Below, piece by piece: positions 33,991-40,444 of a stretch of 40,444 bases of DNA (within the stretch, counting starts at the first letter, position 1; every line of letters begins with the position of its first letter). The stretch covers positions 1 to 40,444 of the forward strand of contig DXQT01000022.1 in NCBI GenBank assembly GCA_019411365.1, read 5' to 3'. Origin of the DNA: Roseburia sp. (GTDB lineage Bacteria; Bacillota_A; Clostridia; Lachnospirales; Lachnospiraceae). The translations under genes were made by a program, and so were the position numbers. The notes beneath the pieces are model-generated. The model did not search any database. It was not told the DNA's origin and saw nothing but the letters and a program-made list of their open reading frames with translations.

Positions 33991-34761
33991 CTAAAACATA
34001 CTCGCCATATCAGTAACATTTTCCGTATTCAATCCGCCAAGATCAAGACTTTTCAATTTTTTGCATCCATTAAACATTCCCCTCGTACTGCTTAAGTTTT
34101 CTGTATTTATCTTATTGATCTTAACATTCTCTATATTGGTATTTCCACAAAATATATTTTCTGCATCTATGTGTGTCTTATATATCTTTCCGCCGGACTC
34201 ATATCTTCCGTATACAATAACATCCGGCTGTTCCGAAGTATATTTCAACAGTGTAACAATTTTTTTACTTTGATCTATCTCATACTCCCATTTTTCCAAT
34301 TCTGTAACATTGCCAACTTTCTCCGTAGAATCCTGATCTTCGGTATCTTCCGTTGGTTCTGGTGTCTCTGCCTGCTGTGAACTTTCCGATTTAACAGTAT
34401 TTGATGAATCTGTACCACGCTGTTCTGAAACTGTATTAGGTTTAATTTCGCCCTGAGATACAATGTATTTATAGCCTAATTCAAGAGTATTAAAATTGTC
34501 ATCTCTAAATTTTGCTACTTCTGCCGGGTATTGTCCAAGATTAACCAAAGACAAAATTGATTCTTTTGCAGAGGGCTTTTTTGTTAAGTCTCTGAGTTTA
34601 ACAATACATTTCCAAGCATCTACTCTTGTAATAGTACTGTTCTCAGCAATATACTCAGAAACTTTTGTTAAAAAGCTATCCTCTTCTGCTGTTTCATGTA
34701 AACCTAAAGTTGCGAATTCAAAACCCTCAGCCCATTTAGTTATCGTTGTATTTTTTACCAT
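33991..34761 (-). CDS. DUF285/BspA-like repeat protein, C-terminally truncated
   Basis: This 256-residue protein has an N-terminal domain of about 110 residues that I do not recognise, a Ser/Thr/Glu/Pro-rich linker (about 110-155), then a DUF285-type region with Leu-rich surface repeats (INTENLSSTRGMFNGC and GLNTENVTDMASMF). The last repeat stops at its conserved MF, where a normal protein would continue with many more copies. No signal peptide or anchor is present. The next frames do not continue the repeat, so this looks like a true deletion rather than one frameshift. GGAAAGGA precedes the ATG. Confidence 0.65.
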   Translation of the reverse strand: MVKNTTITKWAEGFEFATLGLHETAEEDSFLTKVSEYIAENSTITRVDAWKCIVKLRDLTKKPSAKESILSLVNLGQYPAEVAKFRDDNFNTLELGYKYIVSQGEIKPNTVSEQRGTDSSNTVKSESSQQAETPEPTEDTEDQDSTEKVGNVTELEKWEYEIDQSKKIVTLLKYTSEQPDVIVYGRYESGGKIYKTHIDAENIFCGNTNIENVKINKINTENLSSTRGMFNGCKKLKSLDLGGLNTENVTDMASMF

Positions 34762-34797
34762 AATTATTCCTTTCCCTCAATCCGCCTCATGAGGTAC

Positions 34798-34820
34798 GCA
34801 TAACGGTTCAACGGTTATGC
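34798..34820. repeat. Palindrome upstream of the DUF285 gene
   Basis: GCATAAC and GTTATGC are perfect 7-bp arms around GGTTCAACG, which itself can partly pair. It lies between the Big2 fragment and the DUF285 gene. Confidence 0.45.
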
Positions 34821-34831
34821 CGGCTTTTCTC

Positions 34832-35050
34832 TTAGGATGCCGTTCCCTGATTTTTCATTGATTTCATTGCTGCATATATTTTAATCTTACATTTTGCTTT
34901 TACTTTTTTATTGGTTTTAGATGTTGCTGTAATAGTCACATTTCCTTTTTTCTTAGCTGTTACAACTCCCTTAAATGTGACAACTGCAACATTTTTATTT
35001 GAACTTGTCCATTTAACATCACTGAATGCTTTTTCAGGACTTTTATTGTG
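34832..35050 (-). pseudogene. Big2 (bacterial Ig-like) domain fragment
   Basis: About 70 residues match a Big_2 domain: VKWTSSNKNVAVV, GVVTAKKKGNVTITATS and KCKIKI are its three typical strands. Signal peptide, upstream domains and a start codon are missing. The frame runs into the 3' end of the coiled-coil gene at 35043. With the truncated DUF285 gene next to it, this looks like decayed surface-protein DNA. Confidence 0.6.
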
Positions 35051-35441
35051 TTCTTTCTTCTGCATTAATTTCATCCAGCAATTCATTAACAGCTAACAAT
35101 TGAATCAGATTTTTCACCTCTTCTATATTAAGTATTACCGCCTCACTTTTGCTGTTCAATGCAGATTCTGCATTTGTTTGTGCATCCAAAACATCTGCAT
35201 TTGTTTTTTCCAGTTTTGCAGCCAATCCCTGCAAAACTTCTCTGTTTTCATTATCTGATTCCACTGAATCCTTTAATATAGGTAAAATCTGATTTACCTG
35301 CTGCTCAATGGAACTGATTTTTCCCATTTCATCCGTCAGGCGTTCATCCATTCTTTGTTCAAATGCATTTAATTCATCCATTAAAACTGAAATGTTTTTA
35401 CGGATTTTAATTTCATTCTTTTGTTTCCAATTACGTTTCAT
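35043..35441 (-). CDS. Coiled-coil protein in the dynamin-like operon
   Basis: This 132-residue protein is almost entirely predicted coiled coil, with a basic N-terminus (MKRNWKQKNEIKIRK), heptads at about 20-60 and again at 65-95. No membrane helix is present. It starts 12 nt after the upstream gene and is the fourth gene of the dynamin-like GTPase operon. Its stop is at the junction with the Big2 remnant, so its C-terminus may have been altered by that event. Confidence 0.65.
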   Translation of the reverse strand: MKRNWKQKNEIKIRKNISVLMDELNAFEQRMDERLTDEMGKISSIEQQVNQILPILKDSVESDNENREVLQGLAAKLEKTNADVLDAQTNAESALNSKSEAVILNIEEVKNLIQLLAVNELLDEINAEERTQ

Positions 35442-35453
35442 CTCTGACTCCTT

Positions 35454-36212
35454 TTATTTTAAGATCTGGCACACACAGTCAGATGTATCTACAATATACA
35501 AAGGCAGAATACAATTTTTTTCCTTATCCCACTGTTCCAGTTCATTGTCGCCTGCCATTTTATCAAAGCGTTCCTTTAATACTCGCATGTTTTTTGCCTG
35601 TTCCTCTGATATACTGTTAAGGTAATCCTGAATATCCTCGGTCTGATCATTTAAAGACTCTCTCACACTCTTCGCCAGATTATTTAACGCTTCCTCTGTT
35701 ACTTTTTGTGTAAAATCTTTCATTGCTTTTTTCTTTTCCACACCGGCATCCATTTTTAAAATGCCAAGACATTCTGTATCATCTAATGACATTCTTTTTG
35801 CTAAAGGCTCTCTGATTCCTCCTGAAATAGTTTTGGGAATCCTTCCCTTTCCATTTTTTAAGGCTTTTAAATTAGCCGCACTATAGGTCCCTCCCGGCGC
35901 ACTTTCAATGACACCGATCAGCTTATCATAATATTCTTCCACCAGACGGATACACTCTTTTTCAAGAAGTGTTGCATTCTGTAAATATCCCTCGGAAAAG
36001 GATACTAATATCTCATTCAGACGTTCTGTTGTATAAATATTGGCTTCTTTTTTATCATAAGATTTCTCAGAAGCCACTCTTTCTGCGCATGCATCCTGAA
36101 TTTTCCATCCCAAGTCACTGATTGTGGTACTTCCAATTGCATCACCGACTGTTTCTACCACTCGTCCCACTGTTCGTCCAACTGCCCTAAAAAAATCTCC
36201 AAACAATCCCAT
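35454..36212 (-). CDS. Helical protein B of the dynamin-like operon
   Basis: This 252-residue protein is not recognised. It opens MGLFGDFFRAVGRTVGRVV, an amphipathic helix that could touch membrane. The central part contains MSLDDTECLGILKM and the C-terminus VDTSDCVCQIL. Both segments are shared with the neighbouring 243-residue protein (VSLDNTECKEIVKM and IDVCDAVSQIL), so the two are paralogues. No GTPase motif is present. The ATG at 36212 has GGGAGG 8 nt upstream; the in-frame upstream start overlaps the previous gene. Confidence 0.7.
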   Translation of the reverse strand: MGLFGDFFRAVGRTVGRVVETVGDAIGSTTISDLGWKIQDACAERVASEKSYDKKEANIYTTERLNEILVSFSEGYLQNATLLEKECIRLVEEYYDKLIGVIESAPGGTYSAANLKALKNGKGRIPKTISGGIREPLAKRMSLDDTECLGILKMDAGVEKKKAMKDFTQKVTEEALNNLAKSVRESLNDQTEDIQDYLNSISEEQAKNMRVLKERFDKMAGDNELEQWDKEKNCILPLYIVDTSDCVCQILK

Positions 36213-36229
36213 TTTAACATCCTCCCAGT

Positions 36230-36961
36230 TTATAAAATCTGTGAGACAGCGTCGCACACATCAATCATATAATATGCCTCAACCATCTGTTCTTTCGCTG
36301 TCACTTCATAATTATTTTCATCTACGGATGCAAGGCTTTCCTTCAGAAGTTCATTTTGTTTCTGGATCGTATCCACAGCTCCTAAAACCTCTGTCTCTAC
36401 ATCCTCATATATTTCTTCAAGACTGTTCCTTATTTCTTTACAGCATGATTCAAGTGCACTGTTTACAGACTGATCTAAGAATGTGTTCATTGCCTCTTCC
36501 TTTTTGGATCCCGGAATCATTTTGACAATTTCCTTACATTCTGTGTTGTCCAGCGATACTTTTTTACATAATTCATTGTCTATCGTTCCATTTATTTTAG
36601 AAGCAATTTTATCAATCTGACGCTCAATTCTTTTTATATGAATATTATATTTATCCACCTTATCTGCATTAGCATCCAGTATATCATGTAGTTCCTCCAC
36701 ATAATAATTGACCTCTTTGGCAACTGCATTTTCGATTTCAATAGCTTTTGTATGTGCCTGCTCTCTGAAATCTGTAAAGATGCTCGTAATACGATCAATA
36801 TTCTCCAGTGATGAATTATCATTGATCGAATCTGTCTCTCCAGTTTTTCCCGCAATATTACCAATCCAATCTACCACCGTACCTATTATATTTATTACCT
36901 TTTCAATTATCTTTTCTGGATCTTTTGGAAAAGGATTTTTATCAAATATAAAATCACTCAT
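36230..36961 (-). CDS. Helical protein A of the dynamin-like operon
   Basis: This 243-residue paralogue of the next gene has a short amphipathic segment near the start (IIEKVINIIGTVVDWIGNIAG), a long helical middle with heptads, then VSLDNTECKEIVKMIPGSKK and the C-terminal IDVCDAVSQIL shared with its partner. No catalytic motif is visible. It starts 14 nt after the GTPase gene. Two paralogues side by side suggest a heteromeric partner complex for the GTPase. Confidence 0.7.
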   Translation of the reverse strand: MSDFIFDKNPFPKDPEKIIEKVINIIGTVVDWIGNIAGKTGETDSINDNSSLENIDRITSIFTDFREQAHTKAIEIENAVAKEVNYYVEELHDILDANADKVDKYNIHIKRIERQIDKIASKINGTIDNELCKKVSLDNTECKEIVKMIPGSKKEEAMNTFLDQSVNSALESCCKEIRNSLEEIYEDVETEVLGAVDTIQKQNELLKESLASVDENNYEVTAKEQMVEAYYMIDVCDAVSQIL

Positions 36962-36975
36962 ACATATACCTCCCC

Positions 36976-38433
36976 TTATTTTGCAAGACTCTTAATGGCT
37001 GTTTCCAACTCATCTGCTCTTTTTGAAGTCGCCGTTTTTAATGTCTTTATCAAATTATCCAGTTCTTTTTTATCCTGTTCTGCTTCCTGATATTTCGCAT
37101 TATATTCTTCCTGTTTTTTCTTAATCTCCTCAATGCCACCCTGACTTGTGCTGATAATTTCCTCCTGCGCCTTTCTGACCTTCTCCATCGTCTCTTTGAT
37201 AGATTCCTTACACAGTTCGTAACTTCCTGTAATATCATCTAATAGAAGTTTTTTATAGTCCTGTATAATTTCACGCTGGATCTTGCTCTTTAATAATTCA
37301 ATATGGGTAAAATCAAGCAATTCTTTATAATTTTCATTGATATCCCTGATTCTGAATTTTCTTACAATAGAATCTAAATCCCAATATTTATCATCTTCTT
37401 CATTTAAATCATTATACTGTTTCAGTAGCGTATACAAATATGCGGAAACTGGCACAAGGTTCTTTTGCGCCAGTTCAAGACTTGCATAAGCTCCGTTTCC
37501 TTTTAAATATTTTAACCACTCTTTCTGCTGCTCAGCCCAGTTTTCTTTCGGTCTGTTTAAAGTATCAACCTGTGTTGCAATGATATATACTTTTCCCGGA
37601 TTATACCTCGTATTTGCAAAGACACTGTAAATCGTTGCCATCTCCTGTCCTGTCAACGCATCGGATTTGACACATACCAGGACAGCATTTGCTCTGTCAA
37701 TATAGTCTCTGGTAATATTAGATCTGTATTCAACTACATCATCTAAACCCGGAGTATCTACCAGTACGACACCTTCCGGAAGATCAAATTCTTTTAATCC
37801 AACTTCAACTTCTTTTACAAAGTAATGGCAGACTGATTTTGAAGAAGTCCATTTCATGATTTCATCAACCAATTCTTTTTTTGTATCACATTCACTGAAC
37901 TTCTCCTGCTGACCAAGCCAGTTTGCTTTTTCGCTGTCTCCGTTTAATTGCGCATATTCTTCCAAAAAAACCGTTGCCTTTGCGTCATTTGCACTTTTCC
38001 ATAATGCATTCCATTCCTGCTCTGAATAAAAAGAAACCTTTACATAATTTGTGGTACCTTTTTTGAATTTTGTTAACGACGCTGTTTCCGGTGTTACCTT
38101 TGTTGATGCATACTCATAACCTAACAGTGAATTGATCAATGTAGATTTTCCTGCTTTAATGGCTCCTACAAGAGCAATGTGGAACTCTGCATCTTTGCAG
38201 CGATGCAGGAATGTATCAATGTCTTTGAACATTTTAGCTGTAATCAATTCATTAATACCTTCCATCTGAAGAATTTTTTTCACTTTTTCCATCTTAGCTG
38301 CATACTTCTGAACGGTTGCATCCCATAAATATGCACTGTCAACAGAGTTATCCTCCACTATTTTCTGCAATGCATTCAATTTTTCTTCATACTCTTTCCG
38401 TGCTTCCTCGTTTGTAAATTTAAAATCTGCCAT
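36976..38433 (-). CDS. Dynamin-family GTPase
   Basis: This 485-residue protein has a Dynamin_N-type GTPase domain: G1 GAIKAGKST (90-98), G2 Thr in KVTPETASL, G3 DTPGLDD (226-232) and G4 TQVD (287-290). A helical N-terminal region (1-80) precedes it, and a C-terminal stalk-like helical region ends in a strong coiled coil (about 420-485). No membrane helix or PH domain is present. Bacterial dynamin-like proteins remodel membrane, and several, such as LeoA/LeoBC of the Eleos system, are linked to phage defence or vesicle release. It is first in a tight operon with two paralogous helical proteins and a coiled-coil protein. Confidence 0.88.
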   Translation of the reverse strand: MADFKFTNEEARKEYEEKLNALQKIVEDNSVDSAYLWDATVQKYAAKMEKVKKILQMEGINELITAKMFKDIDTFLHRCKDAEFHIALVGAIKAGKSTLINSLLGYEYASTKVTPETASLTKFKKGTTNYVKVSFYSEQEWNALWKSANDAKATVFLEEYAQLNGDSEKANWLGQQEKFSECDTKKELVDEIMKWTSSKSVCHYFVKEVEVGLKEFDLPEGVVLVDTPGLDDVVEYRSNITRDYIDRANAVLVCVKSDALTGQEMATIYSVFANTRYNPGKVYIIATQVDTLNRPKENWAEQQKEWLKYLKGNGAYASLELAQKNLVPVSAYLYTLLKQYNDLNEEDDKYWDLDSIVRKFRIRDINENYKELLDFTHIELLKSKIQREIIQDYKKLLLDDITGSYELCKESIKETMEKVRKAQEEIISTSQGGIEEIKKKQEEYNAKYQEAEQDKKELDNLIKTLKTATSKRADELETAIKSLAK

Positions 38434-38608
38434 TCCTTTTTCCTCCCGTATATTTAAATTTTATTGTGTTTTGTTCTGTCTTATATTCTTTAATTGAATT
38501 GTGCAAAAACGCTGTCTTTCTAATTTCAACATGCCCTTCTTTTAATTTTCATTTTCTTAAATATCATGAAACTGATAACTCCAATAATGTCTGATTACTG
38601 TATTTGCT

Positions 38609-39109
38609 TCATTGTCCCGCTCCATATATGCGCATTTCTTTCCCCTTTACGCAAAAAGATATCTTTTCCTGCATTAGCCGTTTTCTGTGCATTCCATTAA
38701 TTGTCTCATATTTAAAAACCGGTTCCATTTCTGGATATCGTTCTTTAAATTTTTTATTCAGATATATGACATCTCCAATTGCAGTTCCCATATGTCTTGG
38801 CATTAAAATGTAAACAACGTTTATATCACATACCCTACCCTGTTCCCCAATATCCAGATTATAATGATTCAATAATTTCAGCAGATACGGGTCAATGGTA
38901 ATTTCCGTATCTCTTTTTATGTCTGCTATCCTTACCCGCGTACTCTCTTTTTTCAATACTTCTTTCTTTGTATTTTTTTCTTTTTCTGTTACCCCTTCCA
39001 CATCATCAATTAAATCATTCAGCAAAATCATATTCATAAGCTTTTCTATATTATCCATACGTCTGTTTAGTTGCTGCAATTCTAAAACATACTCATTTGT
39101 TACCTTCAT
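38609..39109 (-). CDS. Hypothetical protein next to the mobilization region
   Basis: This 166-residue protein is not recognised. It has a helical N-terminus (about 1-35), a charged linker and an alpha/beta C-terminal part that includes VVYILMPRHMGTAIGDVIYL. No signal peptide or known motif is visible. GGGGAGG lies just before the ATG. It is divergent from the Cro-like regulator, with a palindrome-rich intergenic region between them. The 175 nt after it hold nothing obvious. Confidence 0.65.
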   Translation of the reverse strand: MKVTNEYVLELQQLNRRMDNIEKLMNMILLNDLIDDVEGVTEKEKNTKKEVLKKESTRVRIADIKRDTEITIDPYLLKLLNHYNLDIGEQGRVCDINVVYILMPRHMGTAIGDVIYLNKKFKERYPEMEPVFKYETINGMHRKRLMQEKISFCVKGKEMRIYGAGQ

Positions 39110-39164
39110 AATCCGCCTCCCCTTTACTGTCTATATACCTTATATTTCTATTTTACTCATTACC

Positions 39165-39183
39165 ATGGACATATTTTGTCCAT
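39165..39183. promoter_or_regulatory. Perfect dyad, candidate operator
   Basis: ATGGACA and TGTCCAT are 7-bp arms around TATTT. The dyad lies between the Cro-like gene and the divergent 166-residue gene. Confidence 0.5.
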
Positions 39184-39195
39184 TGTCTTTTTTTC

Positions 39196-39223
39196 TTTGC
39201 ATCTAATGTCTACATTATATAAT
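39196..39223 (+). promoter_or_regulatory. Promoter of the Cro-like gene with internal palindrome
   Basis: TTTGCA (39196-39201), a 16-nt spacer and a perfect TATAAT (39218-39223) form the promoter. The spacer contains the perfect 14-bp palindrome TAATGTCTACATTA (39204-39217). A further palindrome, TCATGCAAGCATGA (39235-39248), lies in the leader. Autoregulation is inferred. Confidence 0.55.
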
Positions 39224-39286
39224 TCGCACATCATTCATGCAAGCATGAGTTTTTGGATATAATTTTCCTAAAGTCAGGAGGAACTC

Positions 39287-39496
39287 ATGGTACGCTTACG
39301 CATATTGGATATATTACAAGAACAGGGACACACCAAATATTGGCTCTACAAGCAAATGGATCTCAGCTATCAGAATTTCAACCGGATGGTAACAAACGAA
39401 ACATCCTCAATCAAGTTCGAAAATCTTGATCGACTAACCAAGATTCTGCAATGTCCCATCGGTGATTTATTTGAATTTACAGATGATGAAGAATAA
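39287..39496 (+). CDS. Cro/C1-type helix-turn-helix regulator
   Basis: This 69-residue protein consists of one HTH domain of the Cro/CI (HTH_26-like) type. The recognition region is KYWLYKQMDLSYQNFNRMV, followed by the usual FENLDRLTKILQCPIGDLFEF, whose C-terminal half (KILQCPIGDLFE) is highly typical. It dimerises on short palindromes, and three lie in its own upstream region. GGAGG lies 5 nt before the ATG. It is the only + strand gene of the element in the window and probably controls cargo or transfer genes. Confidence 0.9.
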   Translation: MVRLRILDILQEQGHTKYWLYKQMDLSYQNFNRMVTNETSSIKFENLDRLTKILQCPIGDLFEFTDDEE

Positions 39497-39520
39497 AACA
39501 ACGCACATTGCACTGTTTTC

Positions 39521-40045
39521 TTATTTATTGACTATAAACATGTACTGGTATTTACCCAAAATTTTATTAAACAACGCTTCCCTCAAATCCAGATCCGTTT
39601 TGCTGTCATGCCATTTCAAACCGCTTCGAAAATTTATCGTACTCACAGCAAAATGTATATGCAGATCGCTTTCATTTGTACCATGAATTGCATATACTAC
39701 CTGATATCCAGCGTCAAAATAACACTGTGCACACTGATCCGCATATTTCCATAATGTATTAACACTTCTCCCCATTCGAATAAACTCATGTGGATCTAAA
39801 CTAAACACCTCATGATACATGCGCCTGCCTTTTCTCTGTTCTATTCCGAACACGCACTGCACATATATCAACTGCGCAATCATATAATCAACCGGTTCAT
39901 AAATTGCAACGCCTTTACCACCATACATTAGCAACTCATTTTTTCTATTTTCATTCTTTCTGGTTCTCGTTATGTAACGAATGACATTTTTCACTGCATC
40001 TTCATTTACATAATTTCCATTAGTCATACGATTTAAAACACCCAT
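39521..40045 (-). CDS. Short relaxase (mobilization nuclease)
   Basis: This 174-residue protein matches the N-terminal nuclease core of Relaxase/MobA-type proteins. IRYITR is the possible tyrosine motif, RMYHEVFSLDP the conserved second motif, and VVYAIHGTNESDLHIHFAVSTINF the histidine motif, with HxH in place of the more usual HxHNH. Typical relaxases have 300-600 residues; here the C-terminal half is absent and the frame ends normally. Either it is a minimal relaxase or it is truncated. AGAGGAG precedes the ATG, and the first 13 nt overlap the MobC-like gene, which is typical mobilization-gene coupling. Confidence 0.8.
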   Translation of the reverse strand: MGVLNRMTNGNYVNEDAVKNVIRYITRTRKNENRKNELLMYGGKGVAIYEPVDYMIAQLIYVQCVFGIEQRKGRRMYHEVFSLDPHEFIRMGRSVNTLWKYADQCAQCYFDAGYQVVYAIHGTNESDLHIHFAVSTINFRSGLKWHDSKTDLDLREALFNKILGKYQYMFIVNK

Positions 40046-40344
40046 TTCTTTTTCTCCTCTTCCGCAAAATTTCGCCAGGCTCTTTTCACTGACAGCTGAT
40101 CCGGCGATATATTTTTAAGCATGTCGTTTAAATTTTCTTGTTGCATGACCATTTGTGTAGTATCTATTTTATTCTTTCTACCCTGGTGCTCCTTACCGGT
40201 CAATGCTCCTTCTAAAACATATTCACTTACACTTATATCCTTTTGCTGCGCCATTTGCATAAGCTGCTTCTTCTGCTGAGAAGTACACTTAATTGTCACC
40301 ATCTGATCTTTTTTCTGATCTTTTTGTTTTTTTATATTTGACAT
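40033..40344 (-). CDS. MobC-like relaxosome protein
   Basis: This 103-residue basic protein has a ribbon-helix-helix pattern: the strand MVTIKCTSQQKKQL followed by two helices (MQMAQQKDISVSEYVLEGAL). A C-terminal helical tail with RAWRNFAEEEKKKW follows. It is encoded immediately upstream of, and overlapping, the relaxase, the usual place of MobC or other auxiliary DNA-binding proteins that open oriT. Family identity is inferred from fold pattern and context. Confidence 0.75.
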   Translation of the reverse strand: MSNIKKQKDQKKDQMVTIKCTSQQKKQLMQMAQQKDISVSEYVLEGALTGKEHQGRKNKIDTTQMVMQQENLNDMLKNISPDQLSVKRAWRNFAEEEKKKWVF

Positions 40345-40400
40345 ATCTTTTACTTCCTATCTATGTATTTTAACTATAATCATATCTATTATGCAAATTC

Positions 40401-40438
40401 CGCTTCATCGGATCACCGATTCCGCTAGCAACGGATCA
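40401..40438. other. Candidate oriT region
   Basis: ATCGG-ATCA-CCGAT (40407-40420) is an inverted repeat, and CGGATCA is present twice (40409-40415, 40432-40438). The site lies just upstream of the MobC-like gene, where oriT is usually found. It may continue past the window. The nic site cannot be assigned. Confidence 0.35.
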
Positions 40439-40444
40439 GTGTTT

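Larger units (their letters stand above)
29566..40444. mobile_element. Integrated mobilizable element (left part)
   Basis: The region begins at a displaced tRNA-Leu 3' fragment. It carries RecT, a YqaJ exonuclease, DUF932, a relaxase and a MobC-like protein, plus cargo with no relation to the neighbouring metabolism. No integrase or second attachment site lies inside the window, so the right end is beyond 40,444. Positions 29616-29827, next to the left end, show no gene. Confidence 0.75.

Noticed and set aside
33991..34010. Sequencing frameshift at the end of the DUF285 gene
   Set aside because: Neither alternative frame after the stop continues the repeat pattern, and a terminator follows.
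36976..38433. Assignment as a known Eleos defence system
   Set aside because: Only one dynamin-like GTPase is present and the partners lack GTPase motifs, so the comparison is kept as an analogy only.

Overview
The window looks like the chromosome of a spore-forming, probably motile Lachnospiraceae-type Firmicute (Roseburia/Agathobacter-like). This is inferred from an alpha/beta-type small acid-soluble spore protein, two methyl-accepting chemotaxis proteins, low-GC codon use, strong GGAGG ribosome binding sites and protein sequences typical of gut Clostridia. The genus is not proven from the sequence.

Positions 1-29,500 are ordinary chromosome. In order: an AAA-ATPase/PD-(D/E)XK protein, a spore protein followed by an odd array of tandem self-complementary 21-nt repeats, a DJ-1/PfpI protein, a CYTH phosphatase, a three-gene methyltransferase/DUF1653/membrane-protein cluster, the KtrBA-type potassium uptake pair, and an aldo/keto reductase with a ferredoxin tail. 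A 179-bp palindromic element lies at the reductase promoter. Then come a complete branched-chain amino-acid ABC operon (livJ-livH-livM-livG-livF plus a cytidylate-kinase-like gene), a two-gene unit of unknown function with a hairpin-packed leader, a complete oligopeptide ABC operon (oppA-oppB-oppC-oppD-oppF), a small unknown gene, a chemoreceptor fused to a c-di-GMP-binding PilZ domain, and a second chemoreceptor of the Cache type.

The opp operon is the most unusual chromosomal locus. Its OppC permease carries a seven-repeat RCC1-like beta-propeller in the first extracytoplasmic loop, where the binding protein would dock. Its OppF ATPase carries a charged helical insertion of about 170 residues between Walker A and the Q-loop. 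The operon has a strong promoter followed by a leader terminator, so it may be controlled by attenuation. A second striking signal is an 83-nt, three-hairpin 5' leader present in nearly identical form upstream of both livJ and the chemoreceptor-PilZ gene, with compensatory base changes; it is a candidate cis-regulatory RNA shared by nutrient uptake and chemotaxis.

From 29,566 to the right edge the DNA appears to be an integrated, mobilizable element. The left boundary is a 50-nt displaced 3' fragment of a tRNA-Leu (anticodon UAG) gene. Cargo includes DUF5688, RecT and YqaJ recombination proteins, DUF932, decayed surface-protein genes (DUF285 and Big2 fragments), and a tight four-gene operon of a dynamin-like GTPase, two paralogous helical proteins and a coiled-coil protein. 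The last is a candidate membrane-acting or phage-defence module. It ends with a Cro-like regulator, a very short relaxase, a MobC-like protein and a possible oriT. The element is expected to continue past the window to an intact tRNA-Leu gene.
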